A DNA stretch of 64,000 bases from Microbacterium sp. LCT-H2 (GTDB taxonomy: Bacteria; Actinomycetota; Actinomycetes; Actinomycetales; Microbacteriaceae): assembly GCF_001866135.1 (NCBI RefSeq), contig NZ_MODW01000001.1, positions 682,001-746,000 on the forward strand. Reading direction: 5' to 3'. The translations under genes and the position numbers were made by a program. Under the pieces are notes generated by a model. That model was not told the DNA's origin. It saw only the letters and a list, made by a program, of their open reading frames with translations, and did not search any database. Within the stretch, counting starts at the first letter, position 1, and each line of letters begins with the position of its first letter. This document shows, one piece after another, positions 1 to 8,729 of this stretch.

Positions 1-146
1 GCGAGCTGCTCCAGCGCCGTGTTCGCGCCGGTCACGTAGGCCTGGTGGTGCTTGGAGTGGTGCAGCTCCATGATCTTGCCGGAGATGTGCGGCTCCAGTG
101 CCGAGTAGTCGTAGGGCAGCTCGGGGAGCGTGTACGGAGTAGACAT
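1..146 (-). CDS. sodA: superoxide dismutase (Fe/Mn), N-terminal part
   Basis: Only the first 48 residues are in the window; the gene continues off the left edge. They read as the alpha-hairpin start of an Fe/Mn superoxide dismutase, with the [19 protein letters not shown] segment that carries the first metal-ligand histidine and the conserved HHxxHH-type pattern. The enzyme converts superoxide to hydrogen peroxide and oxygen in the cytoplasm. The ATG lies behind a GGAA-type ribosome site and only 22 nt after the flavin reductase stop, so the gene is probably the last one of the ferredoxin operon. Family assignment is confident; which metal it uses cannot be told. Confidence 0.93.
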   Translation of the reverse strand, partial: MSTPYTLPELPYDYSALEPHISGKIMELHHSKHHQAYVTGANTALEQL

Positions 147-168
147 GGTGGTTCCTTTCGTGACGGGG

Positions 169-705
169 TCAGAGGGCGGTGTCGTGGGACAGGGCGTGGA
201 AGCGGCGGTCGATGTAGACGAGCGGGCGGGCGGGGCGGCCGGTGAGCACCTCGAGCACCTCGGCGATCACCACGGTCGACGAGCCGACGGGCACGGTCTG
301 GATCGCCCGGCAGCGCAGGGCGACACGGGCCTCCGCCAGGTGCGGCTCGCCGGTCGGCAGCGTCGTCCAGCCCTGCTCGGGCGTGAAGCGCTCGGAACCG
401 CTCACCGCGAAGCTCTGGGCGAGCGCGGAGTGCTCGTCGTCGATGAGGTGCACGACGAAGGTCTCGGCGCCGAGGATGGCCCCGGCGCTGCCGGTCGCCC
501 TGGTCACCGAGAACACGATCGCCGCCGGATCGACGGCGACCGACGACACGCTCGACGCCGTGAGACCAACGGGGCCGTCCGGACCCTGCGCCGTGATGAT
601 GGCGACACCGGCGGGATGGGTGCGGAACGCCGCCTTGAGCCCCTCCCCGACCGGCGTGGGCACCGGAGCGGCGGGGTGCGGGGTGGTGTGCGGGTCGGGG
701 GTCAT
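169..705 (-). CDS. flavin reductase family protein (FMN-binding split barrel)
   Basis: 178 residues. The body (about residues 20-175) reads as the flavin reductase-like split barrel: [13 protein letters not shown] near the start, then [21 protein letters not shown], the usual FMN-phosphate contact region, and a C-terminal YIDRRFHAL segment. Such proteins reduce FMN or FAD with NAD(P)H, often for a partner monooxygenase. The ATG overlaps the stop of the upstream ferredoxin reductase (ATGA-type), and sodA follows after 22 nt, so it sits in a redox operon. No partner oxygenase is in the window, so its acceptor is unknown. Confidence 0.85.
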   Translation of the reverse strand: MTPDPHTTPHPAAPVPTPVGEGLKAAFRTHPAGVAIITAQGPDGPVGLTASSVSSVAVDPAAIVFSVTRATGSAGAILGAETFVVHLIDDEHSALAQSFAVSGSERFTPEQGWTTLPTGEPHLAEARVALRCRAIQTVPVGSSTVVIAEVLEVLTGRPARPLVYIDRRFHALSHDTAL

Positions 706-2051
706 CGGGTGCTCTCCTCGAGAGGGATGGGGGTGGGGGTCGCGTGGGCGCGCATGGCCGCGCGGTCGACGAGCTTTGTGCGCTCCCGGCCGCGGACGGC
801 TCCGGCGCGGCGTTCGGCCTCGTCGATGCGCAACCAACCCTCCCAGTCCACCACGCCGGGGAGGTCCAGGGGCGGGTGCGGGTCGATACGGGCGGACGGC
901 GTCGCGGCGAGGTCCTCCGCGAGATGCTGCACGGTCTGCGCGGCATCGGACTTGGTCGAGCCGATGAGCCCGATCGGCCCGCGCTTGATCCAGCCGGTCG
1001 CGTAGAGGCCCGGCACGGGCGTGCCGTCGGCATCGAGCACCCGCCCCTCCGCGTTCGGCACGACGCCCCGTGCCGCGTCGAACGGCACGCCGGGCACGGG
1101 CGAGGAGAGGTAGCCGATCGCCCGGTAGACGGCGCCGACCTCGTACCGCACGAGCTCGCCGGTCCCGACCATGCGGCCGAGCGGATCGGAGGCCGTGCGC
1201 TCGAACTCGATGCCCTCCACGCGGTCCGTGCCGACGACGCGGACCGGGCGATGCCGGAAGTGCAGGTGGATGCGCCGGGAGGCCCCGGCGGACGGACGCT
1301 GCGCCCAGTCCGTGAGCGTGCGCACGATGATGCGGCGCTGCGAGAACTGCTCCAGCATGCGCGAGGCATGGTCGTCGAGCTCGAGGTCGGCGGGATCGAC
1401 GATCACCTCCACGTCGTGCTGCTCCCCGAGCTCGCGCAGCTCCAGGGCCGAGAAGCGCACATCGGCGGGGCCACGACGGGCGAACAGGTGCACGTCGCGG
1501 ACCCGGCTCGCGGTGAGCGCGTGGAGGATGTGGTCGGGAGTGTCGGTCGACTCCAGCGCCGCGGCGTGCTTCGCGAGGATGCGTGTGACGTCGAGGGCGA
1601 CGTTGCCCGCCCCGATCACGGCCACGGACTCCGCCTCCAGGCCCCAACCCTGCGCGACGTCGGGGTGCGCGTCGTACCAGGCCACGAACTCCGCGGCGCC
1701 GAACGATCCGGGAAGCTCCGCTCCCGGCACGTCGAACGCCACGTCGCGGTCGGCTCCGGTCGCGATGACGACGCCGTCGTACGCCCGGCGGAGCTCGTCG
1801 ACCGTCACATCGACACCGACCTCGACGTTGCCGCGCAGCCGGATGCCGGGCTGGAGGAGCACGTCGTGCAGCGCGTCGATGATCTTGCGGATGCGCGGGT
1901 GGTCGGGGGCGACGCCGTAGCGGACGAGCCCGTAAGGTGCGGGGAGCTTCTCGTACAGGTCGATGGCCGCCTCCGGCACCTGCGCCCGGAGCAGGTCGGC
2001 GGCGTAGATGCCCGCGGGGCCCGCGCCGACGATGGCGATGCGCGGGGTCAC
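702..2051 (-). CDS. fprA: ferredoxin-NADP reductase, FprA type
   Basis: 449 residues, the usual length for the actinobacterial/adrenodoxin-reductase-like FprA family. An FAD-binding [14 protein letters not shown] motif is at the N-terminus, a second nucleotide fold [15 protein letters not shown] (NADPH) is near residue 150, and the C-terminal [21 protein letters not shown] segment is typical of the family. It passes electrons between NADPH and ferredoxin. I chose the GTG at 2051 because it overlaps the ferredoxin stop (GTGA) and has an AGGAGGTG ribosome site; an in-frame upstream start would run through the ferredoxin gene. The coupling to fdxA indicates that this ferredoxin is its partner. 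Confidence 0.93.
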   Translation of the reverse strand: MTPRIAIVGAGPAGIYAADLLRAQVPEAAIDLYEKLPAPYGLVRYGVAPDHPRIRKIIDALHDVLLQPGIRLRGNVEVGVDVTVDELRRAYDGVVIATGADRDVAFDVPGAELPGSFGAAEFVAWYDAHPDVAQGWGLEAESVAVIGAGNVALDVTRILAKHAAALESTDTPDHILHALTASRVRDVHLFARRGPADVRFSALELRELGEQHDVEVIVDPADLELDDHASRMLEQFSQRRIIVRTLTDWAQRPSAGASRRIHLHFRHRPVRVVGTDRVEGIEFERTASDPLGRMVGTGELVRYEVGAVYRAIGYLSSPVPGVPFDAARGVVPNAEGRVLDADGTPVPGLYATGWIKRGPIGLIGSTKSDAAQTVQHLAEDLAATPSARIDPHPPLDLPGVVDWEGWLRIDEAERRAGAVRGRERTKLVDRAAMRAHATPTPIPLEESTR

Positions 2052-2374
2052 TCGTGCACCTCCTGCGGCGGGAGCGCGGCGATGAGCGGGTGGTCGTGAC
2101 GGATGAGTCCGGTGCGGGCGGCGCCGCCGGGCGAGCCGATCTCGTCGAAGAACTCGACGTTGGCCTTGTAGTAGTCCTGCCACTCGTCGGGCAGATCGTC
2201 CTCATAGTAGATCGCCTCGACGGGGCACACCGGCTCGCACGCTCCGCAATCCACGCACTCGTCGGGGTGGATGTAGAGCGACCGCTCCCCCTCATAGATG
2301 CAGTCGACGGGGCATTCGTCGATGCAGGCCTTGTCCTTGAGGTCGACGCACGGCAACGCGATCACGTACGTCAT
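2048..2374 (-). CDS. fdxA: seven-iron ferredoxin (3Fe-4S/4Fe-4S)
   Basis: 108 residues. Cysteines 9, 17, 21, 25, 40, 43, 46 and 50 form the C-x7-C-x3-CP and C-x2-C-x2-C-x3-CP patterns of FdxA-type 7Fe ferredoxins; the acidic C-terminal tail is also typical. It is a soluble one-electron carrier, here most likely reduced or oxidised by the FprA-type reductase encoded directly downstream. The ATG was chosen because the family starts [10 protein letters not shown]; residues upstream of it are unconserved. It is the first gene of the operon and has a MerR/SoxR-type promoter 33 nt upstream. Confidence 0.95.
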   Translation of the reverse strand: MTYVIALPCVDLKDKACIDECPVDCIYEGERSLYIHPDECVDCGACEPVCPVEAIYYEDDLPDEWQDYYKANVEFFDEIGSPGGAARTGLIRHDHPLIAALPPQEVHE

Positions 2375-2407
2375 CGCGACTTCTTCTCTGTCCCACTCAC
2401 GCCCTCC

Positions 2408-2438
2408 ACCGTAAAACCTCAAGCGCACTTGAGGTCAA
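2408..2438 (-). promoter_or_regulatory. SoxR/MerR-type promoter with palindromic operator
   Basis: On the minus strand TTGACC (2438-2433) and TACGGT (2413-2408) are separated by 19 nt, longer than the normal 17 nt and typical of promoters activated by MerR-family regulators. The spacer region carries the palindrome CCTCAAG-N4-CTTGAGG (2417-2434), which is the known SoxR operator consensus. It reads into fdxA, fprA, the flavin reductase and sodA. No soxR gene is in the window. Confidence 0.85.
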
Positions 2439-2446
2439 ATCGAGAC

Positions 2447-2525
2447 CGAGACCCCGACCTCTCGCCGAGACCCCGCCTCCGCCGCGCGGACACGACGGGG
2501 TCTCGGCGGGAAAGCGGGGTCTCGG
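2447..2525. repeat. intergenic palindromic element, GAGACCCCG family, copy 1
   Basis: Two GAGACCCCG units (2448 and 2467) face two CGGGGTCTCG units (2496 and 2515). The paired units are 19 nt apart on both arms, so the element is symmetric and can form a long hairpin. It lies between the GH3 gene stop and the fdxA promoter. A second copy with the same 19-nt spacing is at 11201-11277. Confidence 0.8.
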
Positions 2526-2543
2526 GGAATCAGGGGTCAGGAA

Positions 2544-4796
2544 TCAGGACGGGGAGATCTCGAAGGGGGCGGAAAGGAGGTGATCCTCGCGGGAGCTGGG
2601 GCCGACGAGGAGCGTGAAGGCACCGGGCTCCACGGTCCGGACGCCGGCGGCGGTCACGATCGTGCAGTCCGCGACGGGGACCTCGATCCGCACGCGCGCA
2701 CTCTCCCCCGGCGCGAGGTCGACCTGCCGGAAGGCCTTGAGCTCGCGGTCGGTCCAGCTCACGCTCGTCACCTCGTCCCGCACGTAGGCCTGCACGGTCT
2801 CGCGGACGGGCCGGTCCCCCGTGTTCGTCACGGTCACGTGCCCCACCACGGTGTCGCCGAGGAGCAGCTCCGTCTGCTCCAGCTCCAGCTCCGCGTACGC
2901 CACGGTCGTGTACGACCGGCCCTCGCCGAAGGCCCACGCGGGCGCCTGGGTGAGGTCGGCGTAGCGGTCGCCGTGCTGACCGCGGATCTGGTTGTAGTAG
3001 GTGGGCTGCTGCCCGACGTGCCGTGCGAACGAGATCGGCAGCCGGCCCGAGGGCTCCACGGCACCCGTGACGATGTCGGCGAGCGCCCGCCCGCCCTGCA
3101 TGCCGGGACTGGCCGCCCAGACCACCGCCGCCGCCCGCTGCACCGAGGGCGGGAGCACGAGGGGCTTGGACGCCAGCAGCACCACGACGACGGGCTTCCC
3201 GGTCTCGATGAGCGCGTCGAGCAGGGCGTTCTGGCCGCCGATGAGCTCCAGCGTGGCCGTGGACCGCCCCTCACCCACGAGCTCGATACGATCGCCGACC
3301 ACCGCGACCACGACGTCCGCGGCCTCGGCGGCGGCCACCGCCTCCGCGATCAGCGCAGGATCCGGCGGGCACGGCTGCACCACGCGAGGACGCGGCTGGT
3401 TGTCCGGGAAGTGCGTGCCGCGGGGGTCGTCGGCGAGCGTGAGGATGTCGGCGCCGCGTGCATGCGTGACCGTCCACGCGTCCACTGCACGGAGGCCGTC
3501 GAGCACGGTCGTGATCATCTCGCGGGGCTGTCCGTCGAGCCAGCCCGCCTGGCCCGAGCCGCCGGCCCAGTCGCCGAGCTGCGTCTGAGCGTCGTCCGCG
3601 AGGGGCCCGGTCACCGCCACCCGCAGCGGTGCCGCGGCGTCCAGCGGCAGCAGTCCGTCGTTCTCGAGGAGCACGAGCGAACGGCGGGTGATCTCGAGGT
3701 TGAGGTCTGCGTGCGCGGCGCTGCCGACCACGGCGGACACGTCGTCGCGGGGCAGCCGCGGGTCCTCGAAGAGCCCGAGCTCGAACTTGAGCGTGAGGAT
3801 GCGGGAGACCGCGTCGTCGAACGCGTCCTCCGGCAGGAGTCCCCGAGCGACCGCGTCCAGCGCCCCCTCGAAGAACCCCGGCGTGGTCATCACCATGTCG
3901 TTCCCGGCGCGCACGGCCGCGGCCGCGGCATGGGTGAGGTCGGGCTGCACCCGCTGCTCCCACACCATCCGGCCCACGTTGTCCCAGTCGGTGATGAGGG
4001 TGCCGGTGTAGCCCCACTCGCCGCGGAGCACGTCGCTGAGCAGCCACTCGTTCAGCGTGATCGGCACCCCGTCGGTCGTCTGATACCCGAGCATGAACGT
4101 CCGGCAGCCCTCGCGGGCGACCCGCTCGAACGGCGGCAGGAACCAGGAGCGCAGCTTGCGCGGGGAGATGTCGGCCTCGCTGGCGTCGCGTCCGCCCTGC
4201 GTCTCCGAGTAGCCGGCGAAGTGCTTGGCTGTGGCGAGGATGGCCGTGGGGTCGTCGAGCCCGTCACCCTGATAGCCCCGCACCATGGCCGAGGCCAGCT
4301 CGCCGATCAGGAACGGGTCCTCCCCGAACGTCTCCCCGACCCGCCCCCAGCGCAGGTCGCGGGCGATGCACAGCACCGGTGAGAACGTCCAGTGGATGCC
4401 GGTCACGGCGACCTCCTCGGCCGTCGCCCGCGCCACGCGCTCGACGAGTGCCGGATCCCAGGAGGCTGCCATGCCGAGCTGCGTGGGGTAGATCGTGCCT
4501 CCGGGCCAGAACGAGTGGCCGTGGATGCAGTCCTCGCCCACGAGCAGCGGGATGCCGAGTCGGGTCTGCGCGACCAGGGCGGCGGCCCGCCGCAGACGCT
4601 CGTCCGAGGCGTGCAGGATCGACCCCGCGTGCCGCCGGAGCACGTGGTCGTCGATGTCGTCGCGGGCGTCGAGCTGGAGCATCTGCCCGACCTTCTCCTC
4701 CACCGTCATCCGGTCGAGGAGGTCGGCCACGCGTTCGGGGATCGAGAGAGCGGGGTCCTGGTAGGGGAGCTGCGTGGTCAGAGTCTGAGAGGTCAT
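2544..4796 (-). CDS. glycoside hydrolase family 3 (beta-glucosidase/xylosidase-like)
   Basis: 750 residues, normal for a three-domain GH3 enzyme: an N-terminal TIM-barrel with KHFAGYSETQGGRD and the nucleophile region TLITDWDNVG, an alpha/beta sandwich domain, and a C-terminal fibronectin-III-like domain (VTNTGDRPVRETVQAYV). No signal peptide is visible, so it should hydrolyse imported short beta-glycosides in the cytoplasm. Its ATG overlaps the permease stop by one base (TGATG), making it the last gene of the ABC operon and suggesting that the importer carries its substrate. The sugar specificity (glucoside, xyloside or other) cannot be read from sequence. Confidence 0.92.
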   Translation of the reverse strand: MTSQTLTTQLPYQDPALSIPERVADLLDRMTVEEKVGQMLQLDARDDIDDHVLRRHAGSILHASDERLRRAAALVAQTRLGIPLLVGEDCIHGHSFWPGGTIYPTQLGMAASWDPALVERVARATAEEVAVTGIHWTFSPVLCIARDLRWGRVGETFGEDPFLIGELASAMVRGYQGDGLDDPTAILATAKHFAGYSETQGGRDASEADISPRKLRSWFLPPFERVAREGCRTFMLGYQTTDGVPITLNEWLLSDVLRGEWGYTGTLITDWDNVGRMVWEQRVQPDLTHAAAAAVRAGNDMVMTTPGFFEGALDAVARGLLPEDAFDDAVSRILTLKFELGLFEDPRLPRDDVSAVVGSAAHADLNLEITRRSLVLLENDGLLPLDAAAPLRVAVTGPLADDAQTQLGDWAGGSGQAGWLDGQPREMITTVLDGLRAVDAWTVTHARGADILTLADDPRGTHFPDNQPRPRVVQPCPPDPALIAEAVAAAEAADVVVAVVGDRIELVGEGRSTATLELIGGQNALLDALIETGKPVVVVLLASKPLVLPPSVQRAAAVVWAASPGMQGGRALADIVTGAVEPSGRLPISFARHVGQQPTYYNQIRGQHGDRYADLTQAPAWAFGEGRSYTTVAYAELELEQTELLLGDTVVGHVTVTNTGDRPVRETVQAYVRDEVTSVSWTDRELKAFRQVDLAPGESARVRIEVPVADCTIVTAAGVRTVEPGAFTLLVGPSSREDHLLSAPFEISPS

Positions 4797-5944
4797 CACT
4801 TCGTGTTCTGGTTCGTGTGCGGTGTCGCGGTGTTCGAGGAGTCGGTCGTCTCGGAAGCGCCCGGCGAAGTCGCCGACGATACGGGATCGGGGGCCTTCGT
4901 CGGCAGGGGCACGCTGCGGACGGCCGTGACGGCGTCGTTCACGTTCAGCCCCTTCTTCTTCATCGCCCTGGCCCGCTCGCCCGCCGAGCGCAGTCGCGGG
5001 TTGACGTACTCGTCGATGCCGAAATTGATGAGCGAGAGCGCGACGCCGATGATCGCGATGCACAGCCCGGCGGGCACGTACCACCACCACAGCCGCGGGA
5101 AGGCGCCGTTCTGCTGCGCCCAGAACAGGATGGTCCCCCAGTTCAGGTTGCTGACGGGGATCACGCCGATGAAGGCCAGGGTCGTGAGACCGAGGATGGC
5201 CGCGGTCACGGTGCCGACGAAGCTCGACGCGATGAGCGCCATGAGGTTCGGGAGCATCTCGACCGTGATGATGCGGCGCAGCGGCTCGCCGTTCGCCCGC
5301 GCGGCCTGGATGAAGTCGCGGTTGCGCAGCGACATGGTCTGCGCGCGGAGCACGCGGGCGCCCCACGCCCATCCGGTGATCCCGAGCACTGCGGCGATCA
5401 CGATCAGCGGCGGGTTCTCGAACTGCGAGGCGATGATGATGATGAGCGGGATGCCGGGGATCACCAGGAACACGTTGGTCAGCGCCGAGAGCGACTCGCT
5501 CTTCCAGCCGCGCACGTAACCCGCGATCACACCGATCGTGATCGCGATGATCGTGGCGATGAACGCCGCGAGGAAGCCGACGACGATCACCCCGCGGGTG
5601 CCGTAGATGATCTGGCTCAGGACGTCTTCGCCCATGTGCGTCGTGCCCAGCCAGTGCTCCCAGGAGGGTGGCTGACGCAGTGCCGTGCGGTCCTTCTGGG
5701 TCGGTCCGTACGGGGCGATCCACGGGGCGAAGATCGCGATGAGCACGAACGCCCCGAGGATGAGGAGCCCGGCGATCGACTTGGGGTTGCGGAACATCGC
5801 GAACGCCTGCGCGAGCTGCGACCAGAAGGTCTTGCGCGGTGGCGTTCCCGCCGGCGGGGTGCGCAGCGTGGCGGTCTCGGGCATGCCGGACACGACGGCC
5901 GATCCGTCCGGCGCCGTGTTCGCTGCGGTGGTGGGAACGGTCAT
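4796..5944 (-). CDS. ABC permease, DppC/OppC type
   Basis: 382 residues with a hydrophilic N-terminal tail, one membrane segment near residue 60, then the BPD-transport core (GTTHMGEDVLSQIIYGTR, later the EAA-like loop RNRDFIQAARANGEPLRRIITVEMLPN). It should form the heteromeric channel with the DppB-type protein encoded just upstream. A long hydrophilic C-terminal tail (about 60 residues, rich in Thr/Ser/Asn) extends past the usual end of the family. The start at 5944 is one nucleotide after the upstream stop; an earlier in-frame ATG would overlap the DppB gene by about 50 nt. Confidence 0.93.
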   Translation of the reverse strand: MTVPTTAANTAPDGSAVVSGMPETATLRTPPAGTPPRKTFWSQLAQAFAMFRNPKSIAGLLILGAFVLIAIFAPWIAPYGPTQKDRTALRQPPSWEHWLGTTHMGEDVLSQIIYGTRGVIVVGFLAAFIATIIAITIGVIAGYVRGWKSESLSALTNVFLVIPGIPLIIIIASQFENPPLIVIAAVLGITGWAWGARVLRAQTMSLRNRDFIQAARANGEPLRRIITVEMLPNLMALIASSFVGTVTAAILGLTTLAFIGVIPVSNLNWGTILFWAQQNGAFPRLWWWYVPAGLCIAIIGVALSLINFGIDEYVNPRLRSAGERARAMKKKGLNVNDAVTAVRSVPLPTKAPDPVSSATSPGASETTDSSNTATPHTNQNTK

Positions 5945-5945
5945 G

Positions 5946-7034
5946 TCAGGACTCCATCTGGCGCGTGCGCGGGTCGAGGTAGGCGTAGACGACATCGGCG
6001 AGGATGTTGGCCACTAGCACCGACAACGTGATCACGAGGAACACGCCCTGCATGAGGGCGAAGTCCTTGGCGTTGGTCGCATCGAGCAGCAGCTTGCCGA
6101 CACCCGGATAGCTGAAGACCATCTCCATCACGATCGTGCCGCCGACGATGAAGCCGATCGACAGCGCGAAGCTCTGGATCTGCGGCAGCACCGCGTTGCG
6201 GGCGGCGTAGCCCCAGAGCACCCGCTTGTTGGGCATGCCCTTCGCCTGCGCGACCGTGATGTAGTCGTCGTCCAGCACCGTCAGCATCATGTTGCGCATG
6301 CCGAGCACCCACCCGCCGAGTGAGGCGACCACGATGGTCAGCGCAGGGAGCGTGCCGTGCATGATCACCTGGCCGATGAAGTCGAGGCTCCATTCCGGCG
6401 ACTGTCCCTTGTCGTAGGCGTGCGACGAGGGGAACCACTTCAGGGTCGAGGAGAAGATCGCGATGGCGATGAGTCCCAGCCAGAAGTACGGGATCGTGTT
6501 GAAGAACGTCGTCACCGGGATGATCGCGTCGAGCTTGCTGCCGCGCTTCCACCCCACGACGGCTCCGAGCAGCGTGCCGATCGCGAACGAGATGACGGTC
6601 GCGATGCCGACCAGTCCGAGCGTCCAGGGCAGGGCGGCGGCGAGCACCTCGGCGACCGGCCGCAGACCGTGCAGGGTCGAGATGCCGAGGTCGCCGCGCA
6701 GCAGCATTCCCCAGTACTCGAGGTACTGCTGCCAGATGGACTTGTCGGTGTCGATGCCGAGCAGCACGCGCAGGGCCTCCGCCGCCTCGGGGCTCACGGT
6801 GCGGTTGCGCGCGAGGTACGAGCTGACCGCGTCGCCCTTCATGAGGCGGGGCAGGAAGAAGTTGATCGTGATCGCCGCCCACAGCGTGAACAGGTAGAAC
6901 GCCGCGCGACCGGCGAAGAAGCGCCACGGCACCGGTCGCCTGGTGCGCTCTGCCCTGGTCGCCGTGGTGCCGACCTCGAGGGCATCGCGGGCGACGAGGT
7001 CGTTGTCGTCGAGCTGGGGGAGAGCGGAGCTCAC
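5946..7034 (-). CDS. ABC permease, DppB/OppB type
   Basis: 362 residues. After a short cytoplasmic tail comes a first membrane segment (FYLFTLWAAITINFFLPRLM), then the family's GDLGIS motif, five more membrane segments and the EAA-like loop around ITVAQAKGMPNKRVLWGYAARNAVLPQIQ. It pairs with the DppC-type permease in an oligopeptide/oligosaccharide importer. The ATG overlaps the upstream ATPase stop (ATGA). Confidence 0.93.
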   Translation of the reverse strand: MSSALPQLDDNDLVARDALEVGTTATRAERTRRPVPWRFFAGRAAFYLFTLWAAITINFFLPRLMKGDAVSSYLARNRTVSPEAAEALRVLLGIDTDKSIWQQYLEYWGMLLRGDLGISTLHGLRPVAEVLAAALPWTLGLVGIATVISFAIGTLLGAVVGWKRGSKLDAIIPVTTFFNTIPYFWLGLIAIAIFSSTLKWFPSSHAYDKGQSPEWSLDFIGQVIMHGTLPALTIVVASLGGWVLGMRNMMLTVLDDDYITVAQAKGMPNKRVLWGYAARNAVLPQIQSFALSIGFIVGGTIVMEMVFSYPGVGKLLLDATNAKDFALMQGVFLVITLSVLVANILADVVYAYLDPRTRQMES

Positions 7035-7837
7035 TGCGCGCCTCCGTTCGATGCCGCTGCGGCGAAGTGCTTCTCCGGATCGGGGGAAGCCGCGCGCAGC
7101 TCGCGGGTGTAGGGGTCCTGCGGGTTGAGGATCACATCGTCGGCGGTGCCGTACTCGACCACGCGCCCCTGGTTGAGGACCATGATCTCGTCGCTGAAAT
7201 GACGGGCCGTGGCCAGGTCGTGCGTGATGTAGAGCACGCCGAGCCCCTCCTCGCGCTGCAGGTCGGCGAGCAGGTTCAGCACGCCGAGCCGGATGGAGAC
7301 GTCGAGCATCGACACCGGCTCGTCGGCGACGAGGAGCGACGGCCGCGAGGCCAGGGCACGGGCGATGGCCACACGCTGTCGCTGACCGCCCGACAGCTCG
7401 TGGGGGCGGCGGTCGATCACCGCGTCCGCATCGAGGCGCACCCGGTCGAGGAGCCGACGCACCTCGTTCTCGGTGTCCTTCTTGGGCACCACGTCGTCGA
7501 GACGGATCGGACGCTCCAGGTGGTAGCGGATCGAGTGGTACGGGTTGAGCGAGGCGAACGGGTCCTGGAACACCATCCGCAGCTGCTGGCGATACCGTCG
7601 CAGGCCCTTACCGCGGCGCGGGATCGGCGTGCCGTCGAGCAGCACCTCACCGCTGGTCGGGGTCTCGAGCTGGGTGAGGATCTTCGCGATCGTGGACTTG
7701 CCGCTGCCGGACTGTCCGACCAGGCCGATCGTCTGGCCGGACGTCAGAGTGAAGCTCACATCGTCGAGGGCCTTGATCTGCCCTGCGCCTCGGACGTTGT
7801 ACGCCTTCGTGACGTGGCGGAACTCGAGGGTGGTCAT
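7031..7837 (-). CDS. ABC ATPase, DppF/OppF type
   Basis: 268 residues with Walker A GQSGSGKS, Q-loop VFQDPFASLNP, signature LSGGQRQRV and Walker B LLVADEPVSMLD followed by the H-loop ITHDL. The C-terminal NPQDPYTRELRAASPDP stretch is the oligopeptide-ATPase tail. It powers the importer together with the second ATPase encoded upstream. Overlap ATGA with both neighbours' junctions indicates one transcript. Confidence 0.94.
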   Translation of the reverse strand: MTTLEFRHVTKAYNVRGAGQIKALDDVSFTLTSGQTIGLVGQSGSGKSTIAKILTQLETPTSGEVLLDGTPIPRRGKGLRRYRQQLRMVFQDPFASLNPYHSIRYHLERPIRLDDVVPKKDTENEVRRLLDRVRLDADAVIDRRPHELSGGQRQRVAIARALASRPSLLVADEPVSMLDVSIRLGVLNLLADLQREEGLGVLYITHDLATARHFSDEIMVLNQGRVVEYGTADDVILNPQDPYTRELRAASPDPEKHFAAAASNGGAQ

Positions 7838-8658
7838 CGCACCAGCACCCCTCTCTCCCCGGTGAGCCGGGGGAACGACGACAGCAGCGTCTTCGTGTAC
7901 TCGTGCTCCGGCTGCGTCCAGATGCGCTCTGCCGTGTCGAGCTCGATGATCTCGCCTTCGCGCATGATCGCGATCCGGTCGCTGATCTCCAGCAGGAGCG
8001 GCAGGTCGTGGGTGATGAAGATCACCGAGAAGCCGAACTCGTGCCGCAGGTGGGAGATCTGCGTGAGGATCTCCCGCTGCACCAGCACGTCGAGCGCAGT
8101 CGTCGGCTCGTCCATGACCATCAGCTGCGGACGGAGCGCCAGGGCCATGGCGATCATGACGCGCTGACGCATGCCGCCGGAGAGCTCATGCGGGAAGGAG
8201 CGCACCCGCTGACGGCCGACCTTGACGATCTCGAGCAGCTCCTCAGCCTCGGCCCGCCGCTGCCTGCGGTTCATGTCGGGGCGGTGGATCTCGAATACGT
8301 CCTCCAGCTGCGACCCGATCGTCGCCACGGGGTTGAGGGCGTTCATCGCGCCCTGGAACACCATCGACACCTTGTCCCAGCGGAACCGCTGCATCGCGTC
8401 GACGTCGAGCGCATTGATGTCGATGTCGATGCCGGTCACGTCGTGGAACGTCACGCTGCCGCCGGTGATGACGGCCGGGGCGCGCAGCAGGCGCTGCACA
8501 CCGTAGGCGAGCGTGGTCTTGCCGCATCCGCTCTCCCCGGCGAGGCCGAGGATCTCGCCGCGCTGCAGTTCGAGGGTCACGTTCTTCACCGCCTCGACGG
8601 GCGGATCGACGTCGTACACGACGGAGAAGTCGCGCACGGTGAGCAGAGGGTCTGGCAT
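7834..8658 (-). CDS. ABC ATPase, DppD/OppD type
   Basis: 274 residues with Walker A GESGCGKT, signature LSGGMRQRV, Walker B LMVMDEPTTALD and ITHDLPLLLEISD. It is the partner of the DppF-type ATPase in the two-ATPase arrangement of the Opp/Dpp family. It has only a short C-terminal oligopeptide-transporter tail and no Cys-rich 4Fe-4S motif. It follows the binding-protein gene after 71 nt that contain a strong stem-loop. Confidence 0.94.
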   Translation of the reverse strand: MPDPLLTVRDFSVVYDVDPPVEAVKNVTLELQRGEILGLAGESGCGKTTLAYGVQRLLRAPAVITGGSVTFHDVTGIDIDINALDVDAMQRFRWDKVSMVFQGAMNALNPVATIGSQLEDVFEIHRPDMNRRQRRAEAEELLEIVKVGRQRVRSFPHELSGGMRQRVMIAMALALRPQLMVMDEPTTALDVLVQREILTQISHLRHEFGFSVIFITHDLPLLLEISDRIAIMREGEIIELDTAERIWTQPEHEYTKTLLSSFPRLTGERGVLVR

Positions 8659-8681
8659 GGGGTGTCCTTCGTCGACCTGGT

Positions 8682-8717
8682 GGGGAGCCCGAGCCGTGTG
8701 ACCGGACCGGGCTCCCC
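8682..8717 (-). terminator. stem-loop between binding-protein and ATPase genes
   Basis: GGGGAGCCCG (8682-8691) and CGGGCTCCCC (8708-8717) form a perfect 10-bp stem with a 16-nt loop, 12 nt past the binding-protein stop. No T-run follows, so it is more likely a partial terminator or mRNA-stabilising 3' hairpin that raises binding-protein expression over the rest of the operon, as is common for ABC importers. Confidence 0.65.
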
Positions 8718-8729
8718 TTCGGGTGGTGC

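Noticed and set aside
2544..5723. A continuous 1059-codon frame that could suggest a permease-GH3 fusion
   Set aside because: Its first ~310 codons are antisense-quality, Arg/His-rich sequence in a shifted frame of the DppC-type permease; the GH3 protein starts cleanly at ATG 4796 with a TGATG junction.
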